From contig NZ_CP084541.1 in assembly GCF_020410765.1 (NCBI RefSeq), forward strand, positions 5,413,001 through 5,477,000: 64,000 nucleotides of DNA. The letters are read 5' to 3'. This DNA is from Streptomyces marincola. Lineage in GTDB: Bacteria; Actinomycetota; Actinomycetes; Streptomycetales; Streptomycetaceae. Below the pieces are notes generated by a model. That model was not told the origin of the DNA and did no database searches. It saw only the letters and a list, made by a program, of their open reading frames with translations. Every line of letters begins with the position of its first letter. Positions within the stretch are counted from its first letter, which is position 1. Both the position numbers and the translations under genes were made by a program. Below, in pieces: positions 35,075-43,013 of the stretch.

Positions 35075-36973
35075 ATGACCGTCTCCGAAAGGGAAGCCCG
35101 CCGGGTCGCCGAGGCCGCCCGGCAACAGGAATGGCGCAAGCCGAGCTTCGCCAAGGAACTTTTCCTCGGCCGGCTGCGCGTCGATCTCATTCACCCGCGA
35201 CCCGAGCCGGCCGGGCCGCCCACCCACCGCGGCGAACGCTTTCTCGGCCGGCTCCGCGCGTTCTGCGAACGGATCGACGGCGCCGCGATCGAGCGCGAGG
35301 CGCGCATCCCCGACGCGGTGGTCACCGGCCTGCGGGAACTCGGCGCGTTCGGCATGAACATCCCCGAGGAGTACGGCGGCCTCGGCCTCGACCACGTGCA
35401 CTACCACCGCGCCCTGGCGCTGGCCGGCACCGCGAGCCCCGCCGTCGGCGCGCTGCTGTCCGCCCACCAGTCCATCGGGGTCCCGCAGCCGCTGAAGCTG
35501 TTCGGCACCGAGGAGCAGCGCAGGACCTTCCTGCCGCGCTGCGCGCGCGGCGCGATCTCCGCGTTCCTGCTGACCGAGCCGGACGTCGGCTCCGACCCGG
35601 CCCGCGTCGCCACGACCGCGGTGCGCGAGGGCGACCACTACGTGCTCGACGGCGTGAAACTGTGGACCACCAACGGCGTCGTCGCCGAACTCCTCCTCGT
35701 GCTCGCGGCCGTCCCCGGCCGCGGCATCACCGCGTTCGTCGTCGAGGCGGGCGCGCCTGGCGTCACGGTGGAGCGGCGCAACGCCTTCATGGGGCTGCGC
35801 GGCATCGAGAACGGCGTCACCCGCCTGCACCGGGTGCGCGTGCCCGTCGCCCACCGCGTCGGCGACGAGGGGGCCGGCCTCAAGATCGCCCTGACCACGC
35901 TGAACACCGGCCGGCTCGCCCTGCCCGCGCTGTGCCTCGGCGCCGGCAAGTGGTGCCTGAAGACGGCCCGCGAGTGGTCGGCGGAACGCGAGCAGTGGGG
36001 CCGGCCGGTCGGCAGGCACGAGGCGGTCGGCGCCAAGCTGTCGTTCATCGCCGCCACGGTCTTCGCGCTCGAAGCCATCGTCGAACTGTCCGGCGAACTC
36101 GCGGACGAGGGCCGCCACGACATCCGCATCGAGGCGGCGCTCGCCAAGCTGTTCGGCAGCGAGATGACGTGGCGCGTCGCCGACGAACTCGTCCAGATCC
36201 GCGGCGGGCGCGGCTACGAAACGGCGGCGTCGCTCGCGGCGCGCGGCGAGCGCGGGGTCCCGGCCGAGCAGATGCTGCGCGACCTGCGCGGCAACAGGAT
36301 CTTCGAGGGCTCGACCGAGATGATGCGCCTGCTGATCGCCCGCGAGGCGGTCGACGCCCACCTGAAGGTCGCCGGCGGCCTCATCGACCCCCACTCCTCG
36401 TTCACCCAGAAACGCAAATCCGCCACGGCCGCCGGCGCCTTCTACGCCCGCTGGCTGCCCACCCTGGCCACCGGGCGCGGCCATCTGCCGCTGGCCTACG
36501 GCGACTTCCACGTGTCCAGGCACCCCAACCTGGCCGCCCACCTGCGGTTCGCCGAACGCTCCTCGCGCCGCCTCGCCCGCGCCACCTTCATGGGGATGTC
36601 GCGGTGGCAGGGGCGGTTGGAGAGCAAGCAGATCTTCCTCGGGCGCGTCGTCGACATCGGAGCTGAGCTCTTCGCGATGTCGGCCGCCTGCGTCCACGCC
36701 GAACGCCTCCGCTCCCACGAGGACCACGGGAAGGAGGCGTACCACCTGGCCGACACGTTCTGCCGGCAGGCGCGGCTGCGCGTCGACGACCTCTTCCACA
36801 ACCTGTGGCACAACGCGGACGCCGCCGACGCCGCGCTGGCGGGCGGCGTCCTGGCGGGCGACTACGCCTGGCTTGAGGAGGGCATCCACGACCCCTCGAC
36901 GCCCGGCCCGTGGATCGCGCCACCGGTCGAGGGCCCTTCCTCCCACCCGGATCTGCGCCGCGGCATCGGGTGA
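35075..36973 (+). CDS. Long acyl-CoA dehydrogenase family protein
   Basis: A 632-aa flavoprotein, longer than ordinary 380-400-aa acyl-CoA dehydrogenases because of a C-terminal extension after about residue 440. The core is clear: LGAFGMNIPEEYGGLGLDH, FAD-binding AFLLTEPDVGSDPARVAT and LWTTNGVVAE, the QWGRPVGRHEAVGAKLS segment, and IRGGRGYETAASLA near the active site. NRIFEGSTEMMRLLIARE closes the core. It dehydrogenates acyl-CoA to enoyl-CoA, probably in fatty-acid beta-oxidation. The ATG at 35075 follows GACGAGG. A terminator hairpin follows. Control by the LacI operator O4 is possible but unproven. Confidence 0.85.
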   Translation: MTVSEREARRVAEAARQQEWRKPSFAKELFLGRLRVDLIHPRPEPAGPPTHRGERFLGRLRAFCERIDGAAIEREARIPDAVVTGLRELGAFGMNIPEEYGGLGLDHVHYHRALALAGTASPAVGALLSAHQSIGVPQPLKLFGTEEQRRTFLPRCARGAISAFLLTEPDVGSDPARVATTAVREGDHYVLDGVKLWTTNGVVAELLLVLAAVPGRGITAFVVEAGAPGVTVERRNAFMGLRGIENGVTRLHRVRVPVAHRVGDEGAGLKIALTTLNTGRLALPALCLGAGKWCLKTAREWSAEREQWGRPVGRHEAVGAKLSFIAATVFALEAIVELSGELADEGRHDIRIEAALAKLFGSEMTWRVADELVQIRGGRGYETAASLAARGERGVPAEQMLRDLRGNRIFEGSTEMMRLLIAREAVDAHLKVAGGLIDPHSSFTQKRKSATAAGAFYARWLPTLATGRGHLPLAYGDFHVSRHPNLAAHLRFAERSSRRLARATFMGMSRWQGRLESKQIFLGRVVDIGAELFAMSAACVHAERLRSHEDHGKEAYHLADTFCRQARLRVDDLFHNLWHNADAADAALAGGVLAGDYAWLEEGIHDPSTPGPWIAPPVEGPSSHPDLRRGIG

Positions 36974-37026
36974 GGCCAGGTCGGCCCCGAGGTGCCGTCC
37001 TGGCGGTCATGCCCCGAGCCCGATGA

Positions 37027-37053
37027 CCGGGGCCGCGCTCGTCACGGCCCCGG
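37027..37053 (+). terminator. Hairpin after the acyl-CoA dehydrogenase gene
   Basis: Perfect 9-bp arms CCGGGGCCG (37027-37035) and CGGCCCCGG (37045-37053) with a 9-nt loop. Confidence 0.55.
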
Positions 37054-37115
37054 CGGGCGCGCGTGCGTCGACTCCACCACCCCGTCCTGCCGGCACGGAC
37101 TCCCAGCCTCCGTTG

Positions 37116-37126
37116 ATAACTGTTAT
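37116..37126. promoter_or_regulatory. Short AT-rich palindrome upstream of the hydrolase-CGNR operon
   Basis: ATAAC-T-GTTAT, in an AT-rich pocket about 70 bp upstream of the hydrolase start and about 17 bp before a TACTAT box (37143-37148). It may be an operator for the CGNR regulator encoded downstream (inference). Confidence 0.4.
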
Positions 37127-37193
37127 AAGCGTCTAGAGCGGTTACTATCGAGGTCCGCCGAGGCCGTCGGCAGTGAGCGAGGAGGAGTCCGCC

Positions 37194-38087
37194 GTGAAGC
37201 ACTCAGCCAGGACGAGGCACCGCGACCGCCGAGTGGAGGGGCTGCGGGTGCACTACCGCGAAGCGGGGACGCCGTCGTCGACCGCGGTCGTCCTGCTGCA
37301 CGGAGCCCCCAGCTCGTCGTACTCCTTCCGCGAGGTGCTCCCGGTCCTGGGCGAGCACGCCTACGCGGTCGCGCCGGACCTTCCCGGGTTCGGGTTCTCC
37401 GATGACCCGCCGGAGGAGTACGCGTGCGTCTACCAAGGGCTCTCCCATGTGATCGAGGCTCTGCTCGACGACCTCGGTGTGCGCAGGTACGTGCTGTTCG
37501 TGACGGACTACAGCACGCCGGTGGGCTACTCCATGGCCACCCGCCACCCGGAGCGGGTGCTGGGTCTTGTGGTGCAGAACGGCAACGCGCACGACGCCGG
37601 CCTGGGCCGGGCGTGGGACTCGGCCCGGCGCTTCTGGGCCGATCCGACCGAGGAGAACAGGGCCGCGCTGCCGGAGTGGCTGACGTTCGAGGGCACCAGG
37701 GACACCTACCTCGGAGGGCTGCCCGAGGAGGTCGCGGAGCTGCATGCGCCGGAGTCGTGGCATCTGGACTGGGAGCACCTGGCGCGGCCGGGCCGCACCG
37801 AGGTGTACTTCCGGTTCTTCCAGGACTACCGCAACCACGTCGCCCGCTTCGGGGAGATCGCCGACTACCACGCCACGTGGCAACCGCCGTGCATGGTGCT
37901 GTGGGGGCGCCACGACCCTGCCTTCGACATCGCCGAAGTCCTCGCGTACCACCGGGCGCTGACCACGCTCCAGGCGCACATCTTCGACGGCGGGCACTTC
38001 CTGCTGGAGACCCACGCCGCCGAGGTCGCCGACCTGCTCGTCGCCTTCGCCCGCGACGCACGCGAACGCGCGAGGTCCGCCGTATGA
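37194..38087 (+). CDS. Alpha/beta hydrolase, haloalkane dehalogenase/epoxide hydrolase-like
   Basis: A 297-aa alpha/beta hydrolase. The oxyanion segment is VVLLHGAPSSSYSF and the substrate-entry loop APDLPGFGFSD. The nucleophile elbow reads VTDYSTPVGY, with Asp (about residue 105) where esterases have Ser, as in dehalogenases and epoxide hydrolases. GRHDPAFD and GGHFLLETHA (His about 267) complete the triad. The GTG at 37194 is preferred over the one at 37173 because a GAGGAGGAG ribosome site lies between them. It forms an operon with a CGNR regulator. The substrate is unknown. Confidence 0.8.
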   Translation: MKHSARTRHRDRRVEGLRVHYREAGTPSSTAVVLLHGAPSSSYSFREVLPVLGEHAYAVAPDLPGFGFSDDPPEEYACVYQGLSHVIEALLDDLGVRRYVLFVTDYSTPVGYSMATRHPERVLGLVVQNGNAHDAGLGRAWDSARRFWADPTEENRAALPEWLTFEGTRDTYLGGLPEEVAELHAPESWHLDWEHLARPGRTEVYFRFFQDYRNHVARFGEIADYHATWQPPCMVLWGRHDPAFDIAEVLAYHRALTTLQAHIFDGGHFLLETHAAEVADLLVAFARDARERARSAV

Positions 38088-38190
38088 CCGGGCCGGCCCC
38101 GACGGCCGCACCGGCGACGGGCAGCGACCGATGGACGGAGAACGCGGGCGAGGGCAGGCGCGCCCGGCCCGCCACGAGGCGCCGACGGCC

Positions 38191-38748
38191 ATGACGACCG
38201 CCACCGCGTGGGGCGAGGACCACTTCGTCGCCGGGAACCTGGCGCTCGATTTCGCCAACACCGTCTACCGCCGCTGGCCCGAACCAGGCGCCGACCTGTT
38301 CACCGGCCCCGACACATTCGCCGCCTGGCTCGCCCGGGCGGGCCTCCTGCCGGAAAGCCCCCGCGGCAGTGCGACCGAGGCCGCCCTGGCCGAGGCCCGC
38401 ACGCTACGGGCGCTGCTGTGGACGGTCTTCGACGCGCACAGGGAGGGGCGGACGATCCCCGCCGATGCCTTCGCGGGCCTGCTCGACACCGCCCGGCGTT
38501 CCGTCACCGACCTGACCGTTCATGCCGACGGGTCCGCAAGACCCCGCGGCCCGCGGGGGGCTCTCGCGGTCGTGGCGCTGAACGGCGTCGCGCTCGCGCT
38601 CGACCCGCCCCCGCAGGGCGTGCGCGCCTGCGACCGGTGCGGCTGGTTCTTCATCGACTCCTCCCGCGGCCGTCGGCGTCGCTGGTGCAGCATGAAGACC
38701 TGCGGCAACCAGGCCAAGGCCGCCCGCTACCGCTCCTCCCGCCCGTGA
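38191..38748 (+). CDS. CGNR zinc-finger transcriptional regulator
   Basis: A 185-aa ABATE/CGNR protein. The N-terminus (FVAGNLALDFANTVYRRWP) is the ABATE domain. The C-terminal zinc finger has CDRCGWFFIDSS and RWCSMKTCGNQAKAARYR, where CGNQ replaces the canonical CGNR, so the signature Arg is Gln. This is the second such regulator in the window. It sits 100 bp after the alpha/beta hydrolase on the same strand and probably controls it. An ATG at 38131 would add 20 residues of low-complexity sequence and is not preferred. Confidence 0.8.
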   Translation: MTTATAWGEDHFVAGNLALDFANTVYRRWPEPGADLFTGPDTFAAWLARAGLLPESPRGSATEAALAEARTLRALLWTVFDAHREGRTIPADAFAGLLDTARRSVTDLTVHADGSARPRGPRGALAVVALNGVALALDPPPQGVRACDRCGWFFIDSSRGRRRRWCSMKTCGNQAKAARYRSSRP

Positions 38749-38771
38749 TGCGCGCGTGCGCGCCGGGCCGC

Positions 38772-38809
38772 GCGGGGGCATCCGGTCGCACCGCCCCGAA
38801 GGCCCCCGC
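38772..38809 (+). terminator. Possible hairpin between CGNR gene and DUF6528-like gene
   Basis: Arms GCGGGGGC (38772-38779) and GCCCCCGC (38802-38809) with a long 22-nt loop, between convergent genes. Confidence 0.35.
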
Positions 38810-38821
38810 CCTGAGCGGCTT

Positions 38822-39844
38822 CTAGCGCGGGAGCCACCAACGCGCCTTGTAGATACCGCCGTCGACCAGCTTCCGGCTGTCGGTGGGCCGGTGCAGGTCC
38901 ACGGTCGTGGTCCACCACGTCTTCTCAAGCCCCGGCTCGGGCGCGTTGGAAAGGACCCGCCCCGTGCGCGGATCGTCCCCCACGGCCTTCACGGAACTGC
39001 GCGAGATCTCCTCGGCGCCGGGGAAGTCCCGCACGAAGACGCGACGCGCGATGTCGTACTGGAAGACCGCGGCGTTCGTCGTCACCCACAGCCGCCCCGG
39101 CCGGCCCAGCACGGGGAAGAGGTCGTGCCCGCCGGCCGTCCGCCCGGGGGTGGCCACGGGCAGCGGCACCGCGAACCGCTGCCGCAGCGTGGGACGCACC
39201 CGCCGCCCCGCCACCTCGTAGGCGACCAACTCGTCGTCGCCCACGGCCCACAGCACCTCACGCGCGTCGTCCCAGTGCAGTCCGTGCGCGCCCTTCAGCT
39301 CGGCGTCCACGTAACGCCCGGCGTGCGGCCCCAGCGACGCGGCGAACAGCCGCACCAGCGCACCGGTGCTGCACGCGACCGCGACGTTCCCGTCCGGCAG
39401 GATCTCGGCGGAGTGCGGGTTGAACAGGTCGTCGCCGGCGCCGAGGCCGCCGGCCCAGTACCGCCGGCCCGACGGGTACTCGACGACGGCGGCGAAACCG
39501 AACGATGCCGTGGTCAGCACGAAGGTCCGGCCCCGGTACCGCCGCACCTTGGCCTCATCCGGGTACACCCAGCTGGTCTCGGGCACCAGGTCGCGGTAAC
39601 GGGCGTCCCCCAGCGGGGAGAACGCCCACCGCACGACGGACGGCTCGGCGGCCGGGTCCCACACGCTCACGCGCGGATCGAGCAGCAGCAGTCGCCGGCC
39701 GGCCTGCTCGGTGACCAGCACCGGGGGTATGCCCCGGGGCCTCGCGGTGGCCTGCCCCGCGGCCCCGAACGCGATCCCGGCACCCGCCGCTGCGGCCCCG
39801 AGCAGCACGCCGCGGCGTGACCGGAAGTGAAAGTCGAGGGACAT
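38822..39844 (-). CDS. Exported DUF6528-like protein
   Basis: A 340-aa protein. The N-terminus has SRRGVLLGAAAAGAGIAFG, a Tat-like signal. The mature part contains repeated strand motifs (VLVTEQAGRRLLLLDPR, EILPDGNVAVACSTGALVRLF, GAHGLHWDDAREVLWAVGDDELVAYEV, RLWVTTNAAVFQYDI), as in beta-propellers. Wording and spacing match the actinobacterial DUF6528 family as I recall it. The biological role is unknown. ATG at 39844 follows GAAGGGGAG. It has no obvious operon partner. Confidence 0.65.
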   Translation of the reverse strand: MSLDFHFRSRRGVLLGAAAAGAGIAFGAAGQATARPRGIPPVLVTEQAGRRLLLLDPRVSVWDPAAEPSVVRWAFSPLGDARYRDLVPETSWVYPDEAKVRRYRGRTFVLTTASFGFAAVVEYPSGRRYWAGGLGAGDDLFNPHSAEILPDGNVAVACSTGALVRLFAASLGPHAGRYVDAELKGAHGLHWDDAREVLWAVGDDELVAYEVAGRRVRPTLRQRFAVPLPVATPGRTAGGHDLFPVLGRPGRLWVTTNAAVFQYDIARRVFVRDFPGAEEISRSSVKAVGDDPRTGRVLSNAPEPGLEKTWWTTTVDLHRPTDSRKLVDGGIYKARWWLPR

Positions 39845-39987
39845 GAACTCCCCTTCGTGCATCGGCTGTTCAGTCGCACATACCGCTTGACGCGACCGAA
39901 ATCTGCCATGTCGCACAAGAAGGAGAAAGTGTCCTTGAAGGAAACTCCGGTGAACGGCAGGTGCCGCACGCGCCCACGGGGCGCCGG

Positions 39988-40533
39988 TCAGACGTCGCAG
40001 TCCAGCTTCGCGGCCAGCCCGGCCACGTAACTCCGGGCAAAGTCGGCGACCCGCTCCCGCCGTTCATCTCCTTCGGCATGGTCGCCGGGCACGTGGATGA
40101 CCGCGAGCACGTGCGTGTAGCTGTCATACGTCGAGGGATCGCGACATGACCAGGCGGCCACCGCGCCGTCCACCCACACGGCGCCCGAGCCGCCATCGAT
40201 CAGCTCGACTTCCTCCGGCTCGGGAAATTCATTCGACCGTGCGTATGTCAGGGCGTCTTCCGTCTCATCGGAGCTGTAGCCTGTGACACTGATCTGCACC
40301 TCGTCGTCGACGGTCACGTCGCACGTCTTCGCGCTGCGGATGTCCCGCGGAGCCGCGTCGATCACGTCACCCGGCGGCAGCAGCCCGCGCAGCGCCTCAG
40401 CATGTACAGAAGCCCCGCACATCTCCTCGGGAACGGTGTACCGGTATTCCGCACCACCGCATGCGATGAGAAGGGCGGCGCATGCAAGGAGTATCGGTAT
40501 CCCTTTCCGGTAAGTGGGTCGGTAGGCGGCCAT
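39988..40533 (-). CDS. Lipoprotein, copy 1 of a five-gene tandem family (most diverged)
   Basis: A 181-aa lipoprotein: basic start, hydrophobic ILLACAALLI and lipobox IAC, then a mature part of about 155 residues. It aligns with the four upstream copies through MCGASV...LRGLLPPGD, TCDVTV, the GDHAEGDERRERVADFARSYVAGL stretch and the final LDCD. The middle differs strongly (charged ARSNEFPEPEEVE in place of the shared EN-WGP-IPAVLADDGAV block). The four mature Cys positions are kept, suggesting two disulfides. It is the last gene of the array and ends 143 bp before the DUF6528-like gene. Function unknown. Confidence 0.75.
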   Translation of the reverse strand: MAAYRPTYRKGIPILLACAALLIACGGAEYRYTVPEEMCGASVHAEALRGLLPPGDVIDAAPRDIRSAKTCDVTVDDEVQISVTGYSSDETEDALTYARSNEFPEPEEVELIDGGSGAVWVDGAVAAWSCRDPSTYDSYTHVLAVIHVPGDHAEGDERRERVADFARSYVAGLAAKLDCDV

Positions 40534-40750
40534 CCGTTGTTCGGGTCTCCCTTCGGTGCTCTGCCCCAGATTCGCGGCCGTATAGGTGGCGGCGCACGTT
40601 CCAGCAAGTGAGCCCTCGGGGCAGTTGACCTTTCCCGGAGTGCGGCTGTTGGAGCGCTTCATGATCTGGAGACGATCGGAATCCGTCAGTGCACGGCGCG
40701 ACGTGTGGTGGTCCGGGCGTGATGCTGCGGGTGCTGTGCGGCGCGCGGGG

Positions 40751-41311
40751 CTACCTTGTGGGGCTCGGCGAGGTCGGTCGGGCGTCGCAGTCGAGCTGTT
40801 CGGCTAGTCCGGTCACGTAGCTGCGGGTGAAGTCGGTGATCCGTTCGCGCCGTTCGTCCTCCGGTACGTGGTCGCCGTAGAGATGTATCTGCACCAGCAC
40901 GGCGTCGGTTCCGTCTCCGGCTCCGCAGGGGAGGGAGAACACTGCGCCGTCGTCTGCCAGCACGGCGGGGATGCCCGGGCCCCAATTCTCCTCAATCGTG
41001 TTCTCCAGCTGGAGCGTACGCGCGTGCTCGACGGGGTCCAGTGCTCCGACGACGGCGTAGCCCGTGATGTCGATGTAGAATCTCGAGTCGACCCTGACCT
41101 CGCAGGTTGTTGCCACGCCCGGGACTGGGGCGGCCTCCAGTTTTTCACCTGAGGGGAGAAGCGCGCGCAGCGCTGCGGGGTCGATGGGCGTGTCACAGAT
41201 GTGATCGGGTGCGGTGTAGTTGGGTTTGTCGTCAGCGCATGCGGTAAGAAAGGCGCTGAGTGCCAGAAGTATCAGTGCACTGTTTCGGGAGAAGGATCGG
41301 TGGGTGGTCAT
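40751..41311 (-). CDS. Lipoprotein, copy 2 of the tandem family
   Basis: A 186-aa lipoprotein (LLALSAFLTAC lipobox). It shares with copies 3-5 the framework ICDTPIDP...LRALLPSGE, TCEVRV, ENWGPGIPAVLADDGAVFSLPCGAGDGTDA, YGDHVPEDERRERITDF and LAEQLDCDARP. Four Cys follow the lipid Cys. The most variable part is the stretch between the first and second Cys and the ligand-like loop before ENWGP. The upstream leader of about 165 bp resembles those of the other copies, with an imperfect hairpin near 41380-41400. Ribosome site GGGAGACCC is about 13 bp before the ATG, long for a standard one. Confidence 0.78.
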   Translation of the reverse strand: MTTHRSFSRNSALILLALSAFLTACADDKPNYTAPDHICDTPIDPAALRALLPSGEKLEAAPVPGVATTCEVRVDSRFYIDITGYAVVGALDPVEHARTLQLENTIEENWGPGIPAVLADDGAVFSLPCGAGDGTDAVLVQIHLYGDHVPEDERRERITDFTRSYVTGLAEQLDCDARPTSPSPTR

Positions 41312-41476
41312 TCGTTGTTCGGGTCTCCCTCTGCGGTGCTGCGCCCAAGGGCCAGGGCCGTATCATTCGCGGGGTGCGCTTCGTCAAACGAGGCGTGACC
41401 TTCGACTGGTCTGCCCATTCCAGGCCGTGGTCCCCGCGCGAGGCGTCGCGGGCGCCTGCATGGCACTGGGCAGCCC

Positions 41477-42037
41477 CTATTGCGAGGCCGGGGCGGCCGG
41501 TCGGGCGTCGCAGTCCAGTTGTTCGGCCAGTCCGGTCACGTAGCTGCGGGTGAAGTCGGTGACCCGCTCGCGTCGTTCGTCCTCCGGCATGTGGTCGCCG
41601 TAGACGTGTATCTCCGCCAGCATGGCGTCGGTTCCGTCTCCGGCTCCGCAGGGGAGGGAGAACACTGCGCCGTCGTCTGCCAGCACGGCGGGGATGTCCG
41701 GGCCCCAAATCTCCTCGACCGGATCTTCCAGCCGGAGTCCACGGGCGTGCTCGGAAGGATCGAGCGCACCGACGACGGCGTATCCAATAATGTCGATGTG
41801 GAGCGTTGAGTCGATCCTGACTTCGCAGGTCACGGTGGCCGACTTCGAGACGGGAGCAGCTTCGAACTCGTTTCCCGGAGGTAGTAGGGCTTGTAGGGTT
41901 TGGGGAGCGATGGATGTGTCGCAGATGCGGTCGGGGACGGCGTAGTTGGTCTCCTCGTCGCTGCATGCGGTGAGAAGAGCGGCGAGTCCCAGAAGTATTG
42001 GTGCCCCGTTTCGGGAGAAGGGTCGGTAGGCGGTCAT
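41477..42037 (-). CDS. Lipoprotein, copy 3 of the tandem family
   Basis: A 186-aa lipoprotein (LLGLAALLTAC). The signal region is almost identical in DNA to that of copy 4, because both lie in a 726-bp-spaced duplication. The mature part is closer to copies 2 and 5 (ENPVEE/EDPVEE, WGPDIPAVLADDGAVFSLPCG, AEIHVYGDHMPEDERRERV). Conserved Cys are at ICDTS, TCEV, LPCG and LDCD. It has more A/T-ending codons than neighbouring core genes. Function unknown. Confidence 0.78.
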   Translation of the reverse strand: MTAYRPFSRNGAPILLGLAALLTACSDEETNYAVPDRICDTSIAPQTLQALLPPGNEFEAAPVSKSATVTCEVRIDSTLHIDIIGYAVVGALDPSEHARGLRLEDPVEEIWGPDIPAVLADDGAVFSLPCGAGDGTDAMLAEIHVYGDHMPEDERRERVTDFTRSYVTGLAEQLDCDARPAAPASQ

Positions 42038-42287
42038 TCGTTGTTCGGCTCTCCCTCTCAGATGTTGCGTCCCAGGTCTGCGGACGTGTCGTTCGCGGAA
42101 CATGCCTCGTGAGGCGAGGCATGTTTTACGGACTGGTCGGCTCATCCTCTGTGGCGGTCCCCGCGCGAGGCACTGTGGACGCTGGACGGCGTTCGGTAGC
42201 CGTTATGGCGAACCCGTGGTGGCTGGTCGGGCGTCGCAGTTCAGTTGTTCGGCCAGTCCGGTCACGTAGCTGCGGGTGAAGTCGGTG
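41959..42287. repeat. 329-bp direct repeat, copy A (726-bp period)
   Basis: Matches 42685-43013 with only three differences, and with none over 42063-42287. It covers the signal-peptide end of copy 3, the whole 165-bp intergenic region and the 3' end of copy 4. Confidence 0.9.
42099..42125. terminator. Perfect hairpin between lipoprotein copies 4 and 3
   Basis: An 11-bp stem AACATGCCTCG / CGAGGCATGTT with a TGAGG loop. A T-tract follows only on the plus strand. In the direction of the genes (minus) the stem is followed by TTCC, so partial termination or mRNA stabilisation is as likely as full termination. Confidence 0.6.
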
Positions 42288-42763
42288 GCCCGGTCCCGTC
42301 GTTCGTCCTCCGGCATGTGGTCGCTGTAGAGGTGTATTTCCGTCAGTAGGGCGTCGGTTCTGCCTCCGGTCCCGCAGGGGAGGGAGACCACTGCGCCATC
42401 GTCTGCGAGTACGGCGGGGAAGTCCGGGCCCCAGTTTTCCTCGACTGAATTTTCCATCCGAAACGTGGCCGCGCGCTCGGACGGGTCCCTCGCTCCCGAA
42501 AGGGCCAATCCCCTGATGTCGATCTGAAGCCTCGAATCGACTTTGATTTCGCAAGCCACGGTAATCGACAACGGAAGAGATGTGGCTTCCACTTCGTCGC
42601 CCGGAGGAAGGACTGCTTGCAGTGCTTGGGGGTCGATGGGTGTGTCGCAGATCTCATTGGGGGCGGTGTAGTTGTATTCGTCGCCGCTGCATGCGGTGAG
42701 AAGAGCGGCGAGTCCCAGAAGTATTGGTGCCCCGTTTCGGGAGAAGGGCCGGTAGGCGGTCAT
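42203..42763 (-). CDS. Lipoprotein, copy 4 of the tandem family
   Basis: A 186-aa lipoprotein (LLGLAALLTAC, then SGDEYNYTAP). Its signal-peptide DNA nearly equals copy 3 and its last 85 bp nearly equal copy 5, whereas its centre (LPPGDEVEATSLPLSITVACEIKV, LALSGARDPSERAATF) is the most individual of copies 2-5. This mosaic pattern points to recombination between neighbours. The second Cys motif is ACEI instead of TCEV. The four-Cys plan is kept. Function unknown. Confidence 0.78.
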   Translation of the reverse strand: MTAYRPFSRNGAPILLGLAALLTACSGDEYNYTAPNEICDTPIDPQALQAVLPPGDEVEATSLPLSITVACEIKVDSRLQIDIRGLALSGARDPSERAATFRMENSVEENWGPDFPAVLADDGAVVSLPCGTGGRTDALLTEIHLYSDHMPEDERRDRATDFTRSYVTGLAEQLNCDARPATTGSP

Positions 42764-43013
42764 TCGTTGTTCGACTCTCCCTCTCAGGTGTTGCGTCCCA
42801 GGTCTGCGGACGTGTCGTTCGCGGAACATGCCTCGTGAGGCGAGGCATGTTTTACGGACTGGTCGGCTCATCCTCTGTGGCGGTCCCCGCGCGAGGCACT
42901 GTGGACGCTGGACGGCGTTCGGTAGCCGTTATGGCGAACCCGTGGTGGCTGGTCGGGCGTCGCAGTTCAGTTGTTCGGCCAGTCCGGTCACGTAGCTGCG
43001 GGTGAAGTCGGTG
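42685..43013. repeat. 329-bp direct repeat, copy B (726-bp period)
   Basis: The second copy of the block at 41959-42287. It covers the signal-peptide end of copy 4, the intergenic region and the 3' end of copy 5. Confidence 0.9.
42825..42851. terminator. Perfect hairpin between lipoprotein copies 5 and 4
   Basis: An identical copy of the 42099-42125 hairpin, exactly 726 bp away. Confidence 0.6.

Noticed and set aside
35069..35077. GTG at 35069 as start of the acyl-CoA dehydrogenase
   Set aside because: The GAGG site is only 3 bp away, while the ATG at 35075 has proper spacing.
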